From Psychromonas sp030397575 (GTDB lineage: Bacteria; Pseudomonadota; Gammaproteobacteria; Enterobacterales; Psychromonadaceae): a DNA stretch of 64,000 nucleotides. Both the position numbers and the translations under genes were made by a program. The DNA lies in NCBI RefSeq assembly GCF_046250175.1, contig NZ_CP176468.1; one strand, written 5' to 3'. Positions 44,271-53,350 of the stretch are shown piece by piece (position 1 is the first letter of the stretch; the number at the start of each line of letters is the position of its first letter). Below the pieces are notes generated by a model. The model saw nothing but the letters and a program-made list of their open reading frames with translations, had not been told where the DNA came from and searched no databases.

Positions 44271-44900
44271 ATGGAACTTTTTTACAGCCACCAACAGGTG
44301 GTGGATTTTACCCGTGTTTATCTCGCGGTTTTTTACTCTTTTGTTGCTTTATTTTATACTGTTCGTATTATAAGAAAACAGCAAAAACTACAATCTAAAT
44401 CAGTGATTTTTCCAGGCAAACGTTTTTGTAATACTTGGTGGAATCACATGACCTTCCGAGTGTTTAGAGCTGCGATTTGGCTTGTTTGTTTGATTCGCTT
44501 AGCATTTATTGATGTTGATATTTATCTGGGTACCATCTCTTTTTTAAATACAGCAAGTGTTATTGTCTTAGGCAATGTATTGTTAACACTTGGTTTCCTT
44601 TCTACTGTTTTTATCCATTTATTATTAGGTAAGCATTGGCGAACGGGGATTGACCCAAGTGGACCAGCATATCTACAAACTACTGGTGTTTATAGCTATT
44701 CTCGTCATCCTATGTTTGTCAGTATTATACTATCACAGTTAGGTTTTTTCTTGGCATTACCTTCATTGTTTTCATTGGCTTGTTTAGTGATTGGTGTGAT
44801 TGCATTACAACGTCAAAGCATTGCTGAAGAAAAGCATTTATTAAACATTTTTCCTGTTAATTATGCTACTTATCAAGCGCAAGTATCAAAGTGGTTATAG
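44271..44900 (+). CDS. Isoprenylcysteine-methyltransferase-like (ICMT/PEMT) membrane protein
   Basis: Polytopic membrane protein, 209 aa, about five helices. The SAM-binding signature of the ICMT/PEMT group is at the C-terminal half: TTGVYSYSRHPMFVSIIL and EEKHLLNIFPVNYATYQAQVSKWL. Bacterial members may methylate lipids or small molecules; the substrate is unknown. Convergent with the SMP-30-like gene. An 8-bp stem GCCAATCA/TGATTGGC (44919-44951) separates them, without a T-run. Confidence 0.82.
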   Translation: MELFYSHQQVVDFTRVYLAVFYSFVALFYTVRIIRKQQKLQSKSVIFPGKRFCNTWWNHMTFRVFRAAIWLVCLIRLAFIDVDIYLGTISFLNTASVIVLGNVLLTLGFLSTVFIHLLLGKHWRTGIDPSGPAYLQTTGVYSYSRHPMFVSIILSQLGFFLALPSLFSLACLVIGVIALQRQSIAEEKHLLNIFPVNYATYQAQVSKWL

Positions 44901-44959
44901 CAAGCATTTGATTAAAGCGCCAATCACCGACTAAGGTGTGGTTGATTGGCACTTGGCTC

Positions 44960-45919
44960 TTATTTTGTTAACGCGGGCAGCTCCACAGCGTAGAGATCAC
45001 CACTTCGATTGGTAATATACAAGGTACTCATCGCTTTCCCTCCTAGGGCACAGTTAGTGGTGCGCAATGAATTAGGTAATGTTATTTTCCCCCAGTGCTG
45101 TCCTGTTGCTGAAAATACTTCAATACCAGTACGAGTCGCAACGTATAGATTGCCTTTTTTATCAATGGTCATTCCATCTGCATTTTGTGCAAAAACAAAC
45201 TCTCGCTCATTTAATAACATCCCCTTTGAATTAACGTCATAAGCTAAAATAGGCCCAGATTGGTCATCTGAAATAGCGACATATAAGATGTTTTGTTGTG
45301 CATTAAAAAGGATGCCATTAGGTTTTTCATCTAACGGCATTTTTTTGATTAAGTTAATCTTGCCACTAGGATAACGCACATAAATGCCATTGAATCCTAA
45401 GTCAGAGGCTTTTCCTCTTAATCCAAAAGGAGGGTCAGTAAAGAATACACTGCCATCGTGAAATACTGCTATATCATTGGGAGAGTTAAACTTTTTACTC
45501 TCTCCATCGAGTTCAAGACGACTAATAAACGGCACGACCTCTGAAGTACTAAGGTCCATGCGTGATATCATTCTGGTTTTTTGCTCTGCCGCGAGTAAAA
45601 ATCCTTGGTTATCTAATGCGAGGCCGTTTGCGCTATTACTGGGATTGCGTAAAACGGATAAGGTATCTGTTTCTGCCTCTAAGATATAAATAGTGTCACC
45701 AGGAATATCACTGAAGATCAACGAATTGGATTTTTTATGCCAAACAGGGCCTTCAGTGGAGATAAATCCACTGGCAACCACTTTTACTTCTCCGATGTTC
45801 TGTAATGGGTTGTGATCGGTTTCTGACTGGGTATCTTGTTGTGCATGTAAGCTTGTTAAAACAGCGCTGAAGGTTAATAAACTTAAGGTGGCCCATTTTA
45901 TAGAGTTAACTATCGACAT
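44960..45919 (-). CDS. SMP-30/gluconolactonase-like beta-propeller, exported
   Basis: 319 aa with a Sec signal peptide (MSIVNSIKWATLSLLTFSAVLTSLHA, cleavage after residue 26), so periplasmic. Six-bladed propeller with the family's Ca ligands: EGPVWHKKSNSLIFSDIPGD (Glu), FNSPNDIAVFHDGSVFFTDPPFGL (Asn), EKPNGILFN and ADGMTIDKKGNLYVAT (Asp). Probably a sugar lactonase or related hydrolase. ATG 45919 is seven bases after AAGGA; the frame start at 45937 is not used. Confidence 0.87.
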   Translation of the reverse strand: MSIVNSIKWATLSLLTFSAVLTSLHAQQDTQSETDHNPLQNIGEVKVVASGFISTEGPVWHKKSNSLIFSDIPGDTIYILEAETDTLSVLRNPSNSANGLALDNQGFLLAAEQKTRMISRMDLSTSEVVPFISRLELDGESKKFNSPNDIAVFHDGSVFFTDPPFGLRGKASDLGFNGIYVRYPSGKINLIKKMPLDEKPNGILFNAQQNILYVAISDDQSGPILAYDVNSKGMLLNEREFVFAQNADGMTIDKKGNLYVATRTGIEVFSATGQHWGKITLPNSLRTTNCALGGKAMSTLYITNRSGDLYAVELPALTK

Positions 45920-46106
45920 GATTAATTCCTTTATCATTTATATATATTTTTTTGTAAAAATGTATGGCGGCTATTACCATCTTAGTCTGTAGATAACAAA
46001 ATTTTGCATTAAAAGTAAACAAACTAATCCCTTTGAATAACAGACCTAGATTAGTTATAAGAGTTCACAAAGAGTTTGGATTGTTTGTTTACTGCAGAGG
46101 TATCAA

Positions 46107-46907
46107 TTAGCAAGCTTGCTCATGACAATTTAATGACTTTAAGTGGAGTGTGTTATTAAAAATAGTTGGGTTTTCAATCTGTTTAAGCATCTGTTGGTTT
46201 GGTAAACAGTCATCATCAACATAATCGACGAAGTCACCAGAGGAGTCAAAAACAAGCGTATCAAACGCCAATCTATCTTGACCATATAAACCACGGTGGA
46301 TCATATCTGCTGAAAACACTAACAAATCACCGGTATTAAGTGGGATCTTTTTACCAGAGGACAGTTCATCGCTACTGAACTTACGTTTTCTCGCTAATCG
46401 TACGTCTAATTCTTCCTGAGTATCCCAGCGTTTATGTGACCCTGGCACTAACTCCATTCCTGGTTCGTCGAACAATGGCACTCGAAAATGCACTACTTGT
46501 GTGTCTTTAATTGCTTGTTGTTGACCTGCAAGATCGTGGTCATATTGACAATCTCGATGCCAAAAATTTTCTTGTGTTGTTGTGCATGGGTTAAAGAATA
46601 GTTGAGTATTCATAAAGGCAGGTTTATGAGGAATAATGGTTTCAATTACCTGTGTCATTTTAGCTGAACTGATGAAATTAAATAGTTGTAATCTTTCAGC
46701 GGCTGCTAAGTACTGTGTACCTGTAATTAAAGATGAATTAAATGCCTCTGTTTGATAGAAATGCTGATTACCCTGTTGCCAGTTTTGGTGAAATAACAGA
46801 ACGGCTTGTCGTAATGGTATTAGTTCATCTGCGTTGAAATAATCTTTTAACACAAAGTACCCCTGTTGGTCATAGGTTACTTTTAAATCATTTAACGTTT
46901 CGTTCAT
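46107..46907 (-). CDS. Phytanoyl-CoA dioxygenase (PhyH) family protein
   Basis: Fe(II)/2-oxoglutarate oxygenase, 266 aa. Iron ligands FWHRDCQYDHD (His117, Asp119) and DMIHRGLYGQDRLAFDTL (His near 218, Arg for 2-oxoglutarate). ELVPGSHKRWDT between them is typical of PhyH proteins. Substrate unknown; it could act on a membrane lipid or a small metabolite. It is transcribed after mocR on the same strand, 75 bases downstream, so possibly part of the MocR regulon. Confidence 0.87.
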   Translation of the reverse strand: MNETLNDLKVTYDQQGYFVLKDYFNADELIPLRQAVLLFHQNWQQGNQHFYQTEAFNSSLITGTQYLAAAERLQLFNFISSAKMTQVIETIIPHKPAFMNTQLFFNPCTTTQENFWHRDCQYDHDLAGQQQAIKDTQVVHFRVPLFDEPGMELVPGSHKRWDTQEELDVRLARKRKFSSDELSSGKKIPLNTGDLLVFSADMIHRGLYGQDRLAFDTLVFDSSGDFVDYVDDDCLPNQQMLKQIENPTIFNNTLHLKSLNCHEQAC

Positions 46908-46982
46908 ATTGCTGCGATTACCTTAAGTCTATTTCAAGCGAGAATAGTTGAGCGCGAATAATAGCGGAATCACTGATAAACA

Positions 46983-48410
46983 TTAATCATTATCTTGCCG
47001 TTTAATCAAATTGGCTAATTCAATAATACCTTGTTCTCTTTCTAACGCCGTTTTTTCACTAAAATTAAGACGCATGCAATGTCGGAACTTACCAGTGGCA
47101 GAAAATAAAGTGCCTGGGGCAATACTGACTTTGCTGGTTTTACTTTGTGCATATACCTTAACGGTATCGTAGCGTTTACTAAGCTCTACCCAAAGTATGT
47201 AACCACCTTGTGGAAAGCTAATACGAGTACCTGTTGGGAAGTGTTGTTTAATACATTGAATTAAATGATCTCGTCCTTGTTTATATAACAATCGGACTTT
47301 ACGTGTATGACGAGCGTAGGCACCTGATTGAATAAAATCTGCTATCGCTAGTTGCGGTAAAGTAGGGCACATGGAGCTACTTACGTATTTAATGTGGGTC
47401 ACTTTGTCACGATAACGGCCTGGGGCAATCCAACCAACACGAATGCCCGGTGCAACACTTTTTGAAAAGGAGCTACATAATAAGACGCGGCCATCTTCGT
47501 CAAAGGATTTAATGGTTTTAGGTCGTGGTGATTGGTAACTGATATCACCATATATATCATCTTCAATGATACTAATATCATAACTTTGTGCGAGTTGATA
47601 AAGGCGTTTTTTATCAGCTTCAGACATACTGTAACCCATAGGGTTATTGACGGTTGGAGTCACTAATATGGCTTTAATAGGCCATTGCTCTAGCGCTAAT
47701 TCTAAGGCCTCTAAACTTAACCCATTTTCGGAATTGGTTGGTATTTCAATGGCTTTTAAGTTTGCTGCTTTAATTGCCTGCATTGACCCATAAAAACTTG
47801 GTGATTCAACAGCCACAATATCCGATGGTTCTGTTACTGCGCGTAAACAAACAGATAATGCTTCTTGGCAACCTGATGTGATTACCAAATCATCGGGGTG
47901 AAGTACACAACCAGAATAAGTGGCTAGCTCTACTATTTGCTCTCGTAATGCCAATGTTCCTTTTATGTCGCAGTAGGGGAGGCTAAGCTCTGCTTGTTGA
48001 CGCATTAACCAAGACATTTTTTTTAGCAATGGTGACAGACTAGAGGTTTTCATATTAGGCATTGCATGTTGAAGTTGTATTTTCTGTGTATCTTCTTTAG
48101 CTAACAACACTTCTAAAACATCTTGCCATTGCGATACTTCAATGGGGCGCTGTGCCGGCCTAGATGTAAAAGGTAGGCTGGGTGAATCCATCTTATGGGC
48201 AACAAAATAGCCTGATTTAGGACGAGCTTCTATTAACCCCTCCATTTCAAGTTGATGGTAGGCTTGTTGTACGGTTGAGATACTCACTTCAAATTCTGTT
48301 ACTAACTGACGAATGGAGGGTAACTTGTCTCCTTCCACAAATAATCCTGTCTGTATGTTTTCACGTAATGCATTTGCAATTTTTTCGTAAAGTTTGAGTG
48401 CTGTTACCAT
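46983..48410 (-). CDS. MocR-type regulator (GntR HTH fused to aminotransferase-like domain)
   Basis: 475 aa. N-terminal GntR winged HTH (LYEKIANALRENIQTGLFVEGDKLPSIRQL, VSISTVQQAYHQLEMEGLIEARPKSGYFV), linker, then a fold-type I aminotransferase domain with PLP lysine in LLCSSFSKSVAPGIRVGWI and TSGCQEALSVCLRAV, IEDDIYGDI. Such regulators sense PLP or amino acids. ATG 48410 has GGGAGGAAAA upstream. It is divergent from a DUF1127-LysE pair across a 234-base region with four ATACAGA heptamers, so it most likely controls the exporter. Confidence 0.92.
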   Translation of the reverse strand: MVTALKLYEKIANALRENIQTGLFVEGDKLPSIRQLVTEFEVSISTVQQAYHQLEMEGLIEARPKSGYFVAHKMDSPSLPFTSRPAQRPIEVSQWQDVLEVLLAKEDTQKIQLQHAMPNMKTSSLSPLLKKMSWLMRQQAELSLPYCDIKGTLALREQIVELATYSGCVLHPDDLVITSGCQEALSVCLRAVTEPSDIVAVESPSFYGSMQAIKAANLKAIEIPTNSENGLSLEALELALEQWPIKAILVTPTVNNPMGYSMSEADKKRLYQLAQSYDISIIEDDIYGDISYQSPRPKTIKSFDEDGRVLLCSSFSKSVAPGIRVGWIAPGRYRDKVTHIKYVSSSMCPTLPQLAIADFIQSGAYARHTRKVRLLYKQGRDHLIQCIKQHFPTGTRISFPQGGYILWVELSKRYDTVKVYAQSKTSKVSIAPGTLFSATGKFRHCMRLNFSEKTALEREQGIIELANLIKRQDND

Positions 48411-48483
48411 TGTTTTCCTCCCTGAAAGCAAGTTTGATTCTACCATAGAGCCATATACTAGAATAAAAGTGCATTACTTAACC

Positions 48484-48565
48484 ATACAGAACGGACGATT
48501 TTTATGCATACAGAGGGTGTTTACGCCTATCTGTATCTAAAAAAGAATATTATTTGAATCTGTAT
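48484..48565. promoter_or_regulatory. Array of four ATACAGA heptamers (candidate MocR operator)
   Basis: ATACAGA at 48484-48490 and 48508-48514; its complement TCTGTAT at 48530-48536 and 48559-48565. Two direct copies face two inverted copies in the gap between mocR and the DUF1127/lysE genes. Confidence 0.62.
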
Positions 48566-48644
48566 TGATTTTTTTCGTTATTTACAATCATTTGGCATTC
48601 AAAAATTGAATTAATAAATTAAATGATAAGTATCAGGAGGCTCA

Positions 48645-48845
48645 ATGCAGTATTTAAATAGAATATTATTGTTATGTAGGCAGCATCAAACACGACAGCA
48701 ATTACGTAATATACCTCGCTTAATCCTTAAGGATATTGGTAAGACACAATATCAAGTCGACAAAGAACTCACTAAAAGTAGTGCTAAAAACATTATTTAT
48801 AAAGGGGTAAGTCATCTCTATCAGTTTATTGTAGGGAGGGGGTGA
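48645..48845 (+). CDS. DUF1127 (YjiS-like) small protein
   Basis: 66 aa, basic (many Arg/Lys), cytosolic. The C-terminal half of the DUF1127 motif is clear: RQQLRNIPRLILKDIGKTQYQVDKEL. Some members bind RNA and affect sRNA turnover; no role is known here. CAGGAGG precedes ATG. The lysE-like ATG follows the stop by one base, and GGGAGGGGG at this gene's end is the ribosome site for lysE, so the two are coupled. Confidence 0.82.
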   Translation: MQYLNRILLLCRQHQTRQQLRNIPRLILKDIGKTQYQVDKELTKSSAKNIIYKGVSHLYQFIVGRG

Positions 48846-48846
48846 T

Positions 48847-49455
48847 ATGGATATCTCATCACTGTTGGCTATTTCTTTATTTGCTTTTGTTATGTCGGTA
48901 ACGCCAGGGCCAAACAATGTTATGTTGTTAGCGTCAGGGGCTCAATTTGGTTATCAAAAAACATTACCACATGTTTTCGGAATTATTGCTGGGATTGCTT
49001 GCTTGTTAACCTCGGTTTTGCTTGGATTAGGCGCTGTGCTTGAACGTTTTCCTTCTTTTTATGACATATTAAAAGTATTAGGTAGTGTCTACCTTTTTTG
49101 GTTGGCGTGGAAAATAACTACTGCGTCTACTGATGGATCTGCTATGGGGAGTAAATCAGAAAAAAATAAACCCATGTCATTTCTAGGTGCAGCGTGTTTT
49201 CAGTTTGTGAACCCTAAAGCGTGGGCAATGGGAGTAGGTAGTATTAGCACCTTCACCTTAACGGGTGATCAATATCTGATTTCTGGTTTATGGATCATGT
49301 TGTGTTTTGCTGTGAACGGATTTGTGGCTATTAGCATTTGGGCTTATCTGGGTGTGGGCATTGCACAATGGTTGACCACTGCCAAACGTAAAAAGCGTTT
49401 TAATTACACTATGGGAGCAATGACAGTGGGCACGTTATTTTTTATTTTGAATTAA
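48847..49455 (+). CDS. LysE-family amino acid exporter
   Basis: Inner-membrane exporter, 202 aa, about six helices. Family text: FAFVMSVTPGPNNVMLLASGAQFGYQKTLPHVFGI with the conserved TPGPNN, then GSVYLFWLAWKI and FQFVNPKAWAMGVGSI. Substrate probably an amino acid of the lysine, threonine or homoserine class. It is coupled to DUF1127 and divergent from mocR. A GAGGTTG/CAACCTC stem (49461-49478) follows the stop; it lacks a T-run. Confidence 0.92.
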   Translation: MDISSLLAISLFAFVMSVTPGPNNVMLLASGAQFGYQKTLPHVFGIIAGIACLLTSVLLGLGAVLERFPSFYDILKVLGSVYLFWLAWKITTASTDGSAMGSKSEKNKPMSFLGAACFQFVNPKAWAMGVGSISTFTLTGDQYLISGLWIMLCFAVNGFVAISIWAYLGVGIAQWLTTAKRKKRFNYTMGAMTVGTLFFILN

Positions 49456-49512
49456 GTGATGAGGTTGGTAACAACCTCTTCCCTAAAATCGCATAAATAA
49501 GCTGGTATGGTA

Positions 49513-49983
49513 TTACTTATATTTATGTAGGATTGCTTGCGGGATATGACAATAATCATCAGGATAGTGTTGTAATCTATCTTGGTGTTCCGCTGCACTT
49601 TTAATGTAGTTACTTAAAGGTAATACTTCAACGGCTATTTTAGCGCTATCGTCACGACTCTCAATGAACTGCTCTGCTATTATTAGGTGTTCAGCTTGTG
49701 TTGAGTAGATCCCTGTTCGATATTTTTCACCTTCATCGATCCCTTGTTTATTAATACTGTATGGGTTGATGATTTCAAAGTAACGTGCAATGAGCGTGTT
49801 TAAAGAGATAATATTTGGATTAAAATGCGTTTTTACACATTCAGTATAACCATCATAATCGCCGTCTAATGTTTGGGTTGCGCCATTTGCTCTGCCCACT
49901 TCAGTAAAGGTCACACCGGGTAAATGTCTTAAGTACTCTTGAACTCCCCATAAGCATCCGCCGGCTAAATAAATTTCTTGCAC
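49513..49983 (-). CDS. msrA: Peptide methionine sulfoxide reductase MsrA (short form)
   Basis: Reduces methionine-S-sulfoxide in proteins. 156 aa, shorter than E. coli MsrA (212 aa) at both ends. Catalytic Cys10 is in AGGCLWGVQEY; the usual motif is GCFWG, so Leu replaces the Phe at the hydrophobic methyl-binding pocket. FEIINPYSINKQGIDEGEKYRTGIY and the conserved AEHQDRLQ follow. No resolving Cys is evident at the C-terminus, so it may use thioredoxin or another reductant directly. Confidence 0.88.
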   Translation of the reverse strand: MQEIYLAGGCLWGVQEYLRHLPGVTFTEVGRANGATQTLDGDYDGYTECVKTHFNPNIISLNTLIARYFEIINPYSINKQGIDEGEKYRTGIYSTQAEHLIIAEQFIESRDDSAKIAVEVLPLSNYIKSAAEHQDRLQHYPDDYCHIPQAILHKYK

Positions 49984-50443
49984 TGTATTTCCTATTCATT
50001 TTTTGGGTAGTTAAATAATGACAAGCAGTCTAAATAAATCATTAGTCATTTGCTAATCGTTTTTAAAATACTCATTGCTGAATTGGCACTAATATAAATT
50101 TATTTTTTGACTGTATTGCTCAAGAGTTAACTATTTCTATTGAAAAGCATAGTAAAAAGGGAGATCATCCATGCTTAATTAATGGTTATTAACACTTAAT
50201 TGATAAACAAAGCGAATTGCCTAATGTAGAGCGGCAATCTAGTAAATGTAAACAACTGGATGAATTGTGTACAATTTTGTTAAATGTCGGCTTGCTACTG
50301 ATAATGATAATCATATGGAGCCATTTTAGTCTCATTTTATTGAATTATATCGTTTTATCTGCGAGTTGAGTTGCTATCTATTTTTTATGTTTATAGTATA
50401 TAATGTTACGTATGTTAAATTATTGTTATTATTAGAGGTATAA
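49984..50443. other. Intergenic region upstream of acnB
   Basis: No gene. Its main feature is the Fur-like site at 50300-50318. The acnB ribosome site AGAGG lies five bases before ATG 50444. Confidence 0.5.
50300..50318. promoter_or_regulatory. Candidate Fur box upstream of acnB
   Basis: GATAATGATAATCATATGG agrees with the first 15 bases of the Fur consensus GATAATGATAATCATTATC and is the best Fur match in the window. It lies about 126 bases before acnB, an iron-sulfur enzyme, so iron control is plausible. Confidence 0.65.
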
Positions 50444-53245
50444 ATGAGCCTGTATTTAGATTACTTAAATGAAATAGAAGACCGTAAAGTTCAAGGATTA
50501 CATCCACTGCCAATTGATAAAGGTGAGCTATTAGCTGAAATCATCGAGCAAATCAAAGATACTGGTAATGAGCATCATAAAGACTCTCTTCATTTCTTCA
50601 TCTATAACACTTTGCCTGGTACAACAAGCGCTGCGGGTGTTAAATCTCAATTCTTAAAAGACATTATCCTCGGTAAATCAGTAGTTAAAGAAATCACTCC
50701 TGAATTTGCTTTTGAACTGCTTTCACACATGAAAGGTGGTCCATCAGTTGAAGTGTTATTAGATTTAGCACTGTCTGACGACGCATCTGTTGCTCAACCT
50801 GCAGCACAAGTATTAAAAACACAGGTCTTCTTATACGAAGCAGATACTGAACGTCTTGAAGTTGCGTTTAAAGCTGGTAATGAAGTAGCTAAAGATATTC
50901 TTGAAAGTTATGCTCGAGCTGACTTCTTTACTAAATTGCCTGAAATTCCAGAAACAATCGATGTCGTTACTTATATTGCTGCAGAAGGTGATATTTCTAC
51001 GGATTTATTATCTCCAGGTAACCAAGCTCACTCTCGTTCTGACCGTGAGTTACATGGTAAATGTATGATTTCACCAGAAGCGCAAGACGAAATTCAAGCG
51101 CTACAGAAGAAGTACCCTGGTAAAAAAGTGATGTTAATTGCTGAAAAAGGCACGATGGGTGTTGGTTCTTCTCGTATGTCTGGTGTAAATAATGTTGCAC
51201 TTTGGGCCGGCGAGCAAGCTAGCCCATACATTCCATTTGTTAATTTTGCACCAGTTGTAGCTGGCACTAATGGTATTTCTCCTATCTTCTTAACAACGGT
51301 AGGGGTGACTGGTGGTATCGGTTTAGACCTTAAAAACTGGGTTAAGAAAGTAGATGCAGATGGAAAAACTGTTTTAAATGACAACGGTGACCCTGTACTT
51401 GAGCAAAAGTATTCTGTTGAAACGGGTACAGTATTAACGATTAATACTAAAGAGAAAAAACTATACAACGGCGATAAAGAGTTAGTTGACGTGTCATCTG
51501 CATTTTCTCCACAAGCGGTTGAGTTTATGAAAGCGGGTGGTTCTTACGCGATTGTATTCGGTAAAAAACTGCAAACATTTGCAGCTGAAACATTGGGCGT
51601 TCCACTAGAGTTGGTATACGCACCATCGAAAGAAATCTCACATGAAGGTCAAGGTTTAACAGCTGTTGAAAAAATCTTTAATAAAAATGCAGTTGGTGTG
51701 ATGTCAGAAGCTGCACTGCATGCTGGCTCTGATGTTCGTGTTCAAGTTAATATTGTTGGTTCGCAAGATACAACGGGTCTAATGACTTCTCAAGAACTTG
51801 AATCTATGGCTGCAACAGTCATCTCTCCAATTGTGGATGGTGCATACCAATCTGGTTGTCACACTGCATCTGTTTGGGATGCTAAAGCACAAGCAAACAT
51901 TCCTAAGCTAATGCAGTTCATGAATAAGTTTGGCTTGATCACTGCACGTGATCCAAAAGGTGTTTACCGCCCAATGACTGACGTTATTCATAAAGTATTG
52001 AATGATATTACAGTGGATGATTGGGCTATCATCATTGGTGGTGACTCACATACTCGTATGTCTAAAGGTGTCGCATTTGGTGCCGATTCAGGTACGGTTG
52101 GTTTAGCATTGGCAACGGGTGAGGCTACAATGCCGATTCCTGAGTCTGTTAAAGTAACCTTCAAAGGTGATTTAAAAGACCACATGGATTTCCGTGATGT
52201 AGTACATGCAACACAAGCGCAAATGCTAAAACAGTTCGGTGATAATGTTTTCCAAGGTCGTGTAATTGAAGTGCATATTGGCACATTATTATCTGATCAA
52301 GCTTTCACCTTTACCGATTGGACTGCGGAAATGAAAGCAAAAGCGTCTATCTGTATTTCACAAGATGAAACATTAATAGAGTCGCTAGAAATTTCGAAAA
52401 GCCGTATCCAAATCATGATTGATAAAGGGATGGATAACGAAGCGCAAACACTGAAAGGTTTAATTTCGATTGCTGACAAGCGTATCAATGAAATCAAATC
52501 TGGTGAAAAAGCCGCCTTATCTCCAGACAATAACGCGAAATACTTCGCTGAATTAGTGGTTGATTTGGACCAAATCGTTGAACCAATGATTGCCGATCCA
52601 GATGTAAATAACGAAGATGTTTCTAAGCGTTACACGCACGATACTATTCGTCCTGTGTCTTACTACAAAGGTGAGAAGAAGGTTGATTTAGGATTTGTTG
52701 GTTCTTGTATGGTACATAAAGGCGATATGAAGATCATTTCGCAGATGTTAAGAAATCTTGAAGATCAAAATGGCCAAATTCAATTTAAAGCTCCTTTAGT
52801 TATTGCGCCACCAACCTACAACATTGTTGATGAGTTAAAAGCAGAAGGCGATTGGGAGCTATTGAAGAAATACGCTGGCTTTGAATTTAATGATGACGCA
52901 CCTAAGGAAGCCGCACGTACTAAATATGAAAACATCATGTATTTAGAACGTCCTGGTTGTAACCTATGTATGGGTAACCAAGAGAAAGCTGAAAAAGGTG
53001 ATACAGTAATGGCGACATCTACTCGTTTATTCCAAGGTCGTGTTGTAGAAGATACTGAAGGTAAAAAAGGTGAGTCATTATTATCATCAACACCTGTGGT
53101 AGTGCTTTCAACAATCCTAGGTCGTACACCAACGATGGAAGAGTACAAAAATGCAGTGAAAGGTATCAAGCTTACTGATTTTGCTCCACCACTAGATGCA
53201 ATGACAACTGAGCCAGTTGAGTTTATCCCTGTTAGTAATCTATAA
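50444..53245 (+). CDS. acnB: Aconitate hydratase B / 2-methylisocitrate dehydratase
   Basis: TCA-cycle enzyme interconverting citrate and isocitrate, also 2-methylisocitrate. 933 aa against 865 in E. coli. Order: HEAT-like N-terminus (EIEDRKVQGLHPLPIDKGEL), swivel domain (LSPGNQAHSRSDRELHGKCM; EKGTMGVGSSRMSGVNNVA), catalytic domains with 4Fe-4S ligands in SGCHTASVWD (near residue 471), GSCMVHKGD (near 754) and GCNLCMGNQ (near 838). The wording throughout matches flavobacterial AcnB as I remember it rather than the E. coli/Vibrio form, suggesting acquisition from Bacteroidetes. Single gene, Fur-like site upstream, strong terminator downstream. Confidence 0.95.
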   Translation: MSLYLDYLNEIEDRKVQGLHPLPIDKGELLAEIIEQIKDTGNEHHKDSLHFFIYNTLPGTTSAAGVKSQFLKDIILGKSVVKEITPEFAFELLSHMKGGPSVEVLLDLALSDDASVAQPAAQVLKTQVFLYEADTERLEVAFKAGNEVAKDILESYARADFFTKLPEIPETIDVVTYIAAEGDISTDLLSPGNQAHSRSDRELHGKCMISPEAQDEIQALQKKYPGKKVMLIAEKGTMGVGSSRMSGVNNVALWAGEQASPYIPFVNFAPVVAGTNGISPIFLTTVGVTGGIGLDLKNWVKKVDADGKTVLNDNGDPVLEQKYSVETGTVLTINTKEKKLYNGDKELVDVSSAFSPQAVEFMKAGGSYAIVFGKKLQTFAAETLGVPLELVYAPSKEISHEGQGLTAVEKIFNKNAVGVMSEAALHAGSDVRVQVNIVGSQDTTGLMTSQELESMAATVISPIVDGAYQSGCHTASVWDAKAQANIPKLMQFMNKFGLITARDPKGVYRPMTDVIHKVLNDITVDDWAIIIGGDSHTRMSKGVAFGADSGTVGLALATGEATMPIPESVKVTFKGDLKDHMDFRDVVHATQAQMLKQFGDNVFQGRVIEVHIGTLLSDQAFTFTDWTAEMKAKASICISQDETLIESLEISKSRIQIMIDKGMDNEAQTLKGLISIADKRINEIKSGEKAALSPDNNAKYFAELVVDLDQIVEPMIADPDVNNEDVSKRYTHDTIRPVSYYKGEKKVDLGFVGSCMVHKGDMKIISQMLRNLEDQNGQIQFKAPLVIAPPTYNIVDELKAEGDWELLKKYAGFEFNDDAPKEAARTKYENIMYLERPGCNLCMGNQEKAEKGDTVMATSTRLFQGRVVEDTEGKKGESLLSSTPVVVLSTILGRTPTMEEYKNAVKGIKLTDFAPPLDAMTTEPVEFIPVSNL

Positions 53246-53265
53246 ACTAGTTTCTAGCTAACATT

Positions 53266-53303
53266 AAAAAGAGCTGTATCCGAAAGGGTACAGCTCTTTT
53301 TTA
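53266..53303. terminator. Strong terminator after acnB (bidirectional)
   Basis: AAAAAGAGCTGTA, TCC-GAAA-GGG tip, TACAGCTCTTTTTT: a GC-tipped stem with A-run and T-run on the two sides. It can also end the convergent dehalogenase gene at 53351. Confidence 0.93.
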
Positions 53304-53350
53304 TTATTTAATGTTTAATAAATAATACCGTTTTCATATTTTATAACCTG

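Noticed and set aside
44919..44951. Terminator between the ICMT-like and SMP-30-like genes
   Set aside because: The 8-bp stem lacks a T-run on either strand, so it is mentioned only within the gene entry.
51094..51468. 124-aa open frame on the minus strand inside acnB, with others at 51988-52284 and 52816-53169
   Set aside because: They are antisense to conserved acnB codons, have no ribosome site, and their Ser/Pro-rich text is typical of reversed coding DNA.
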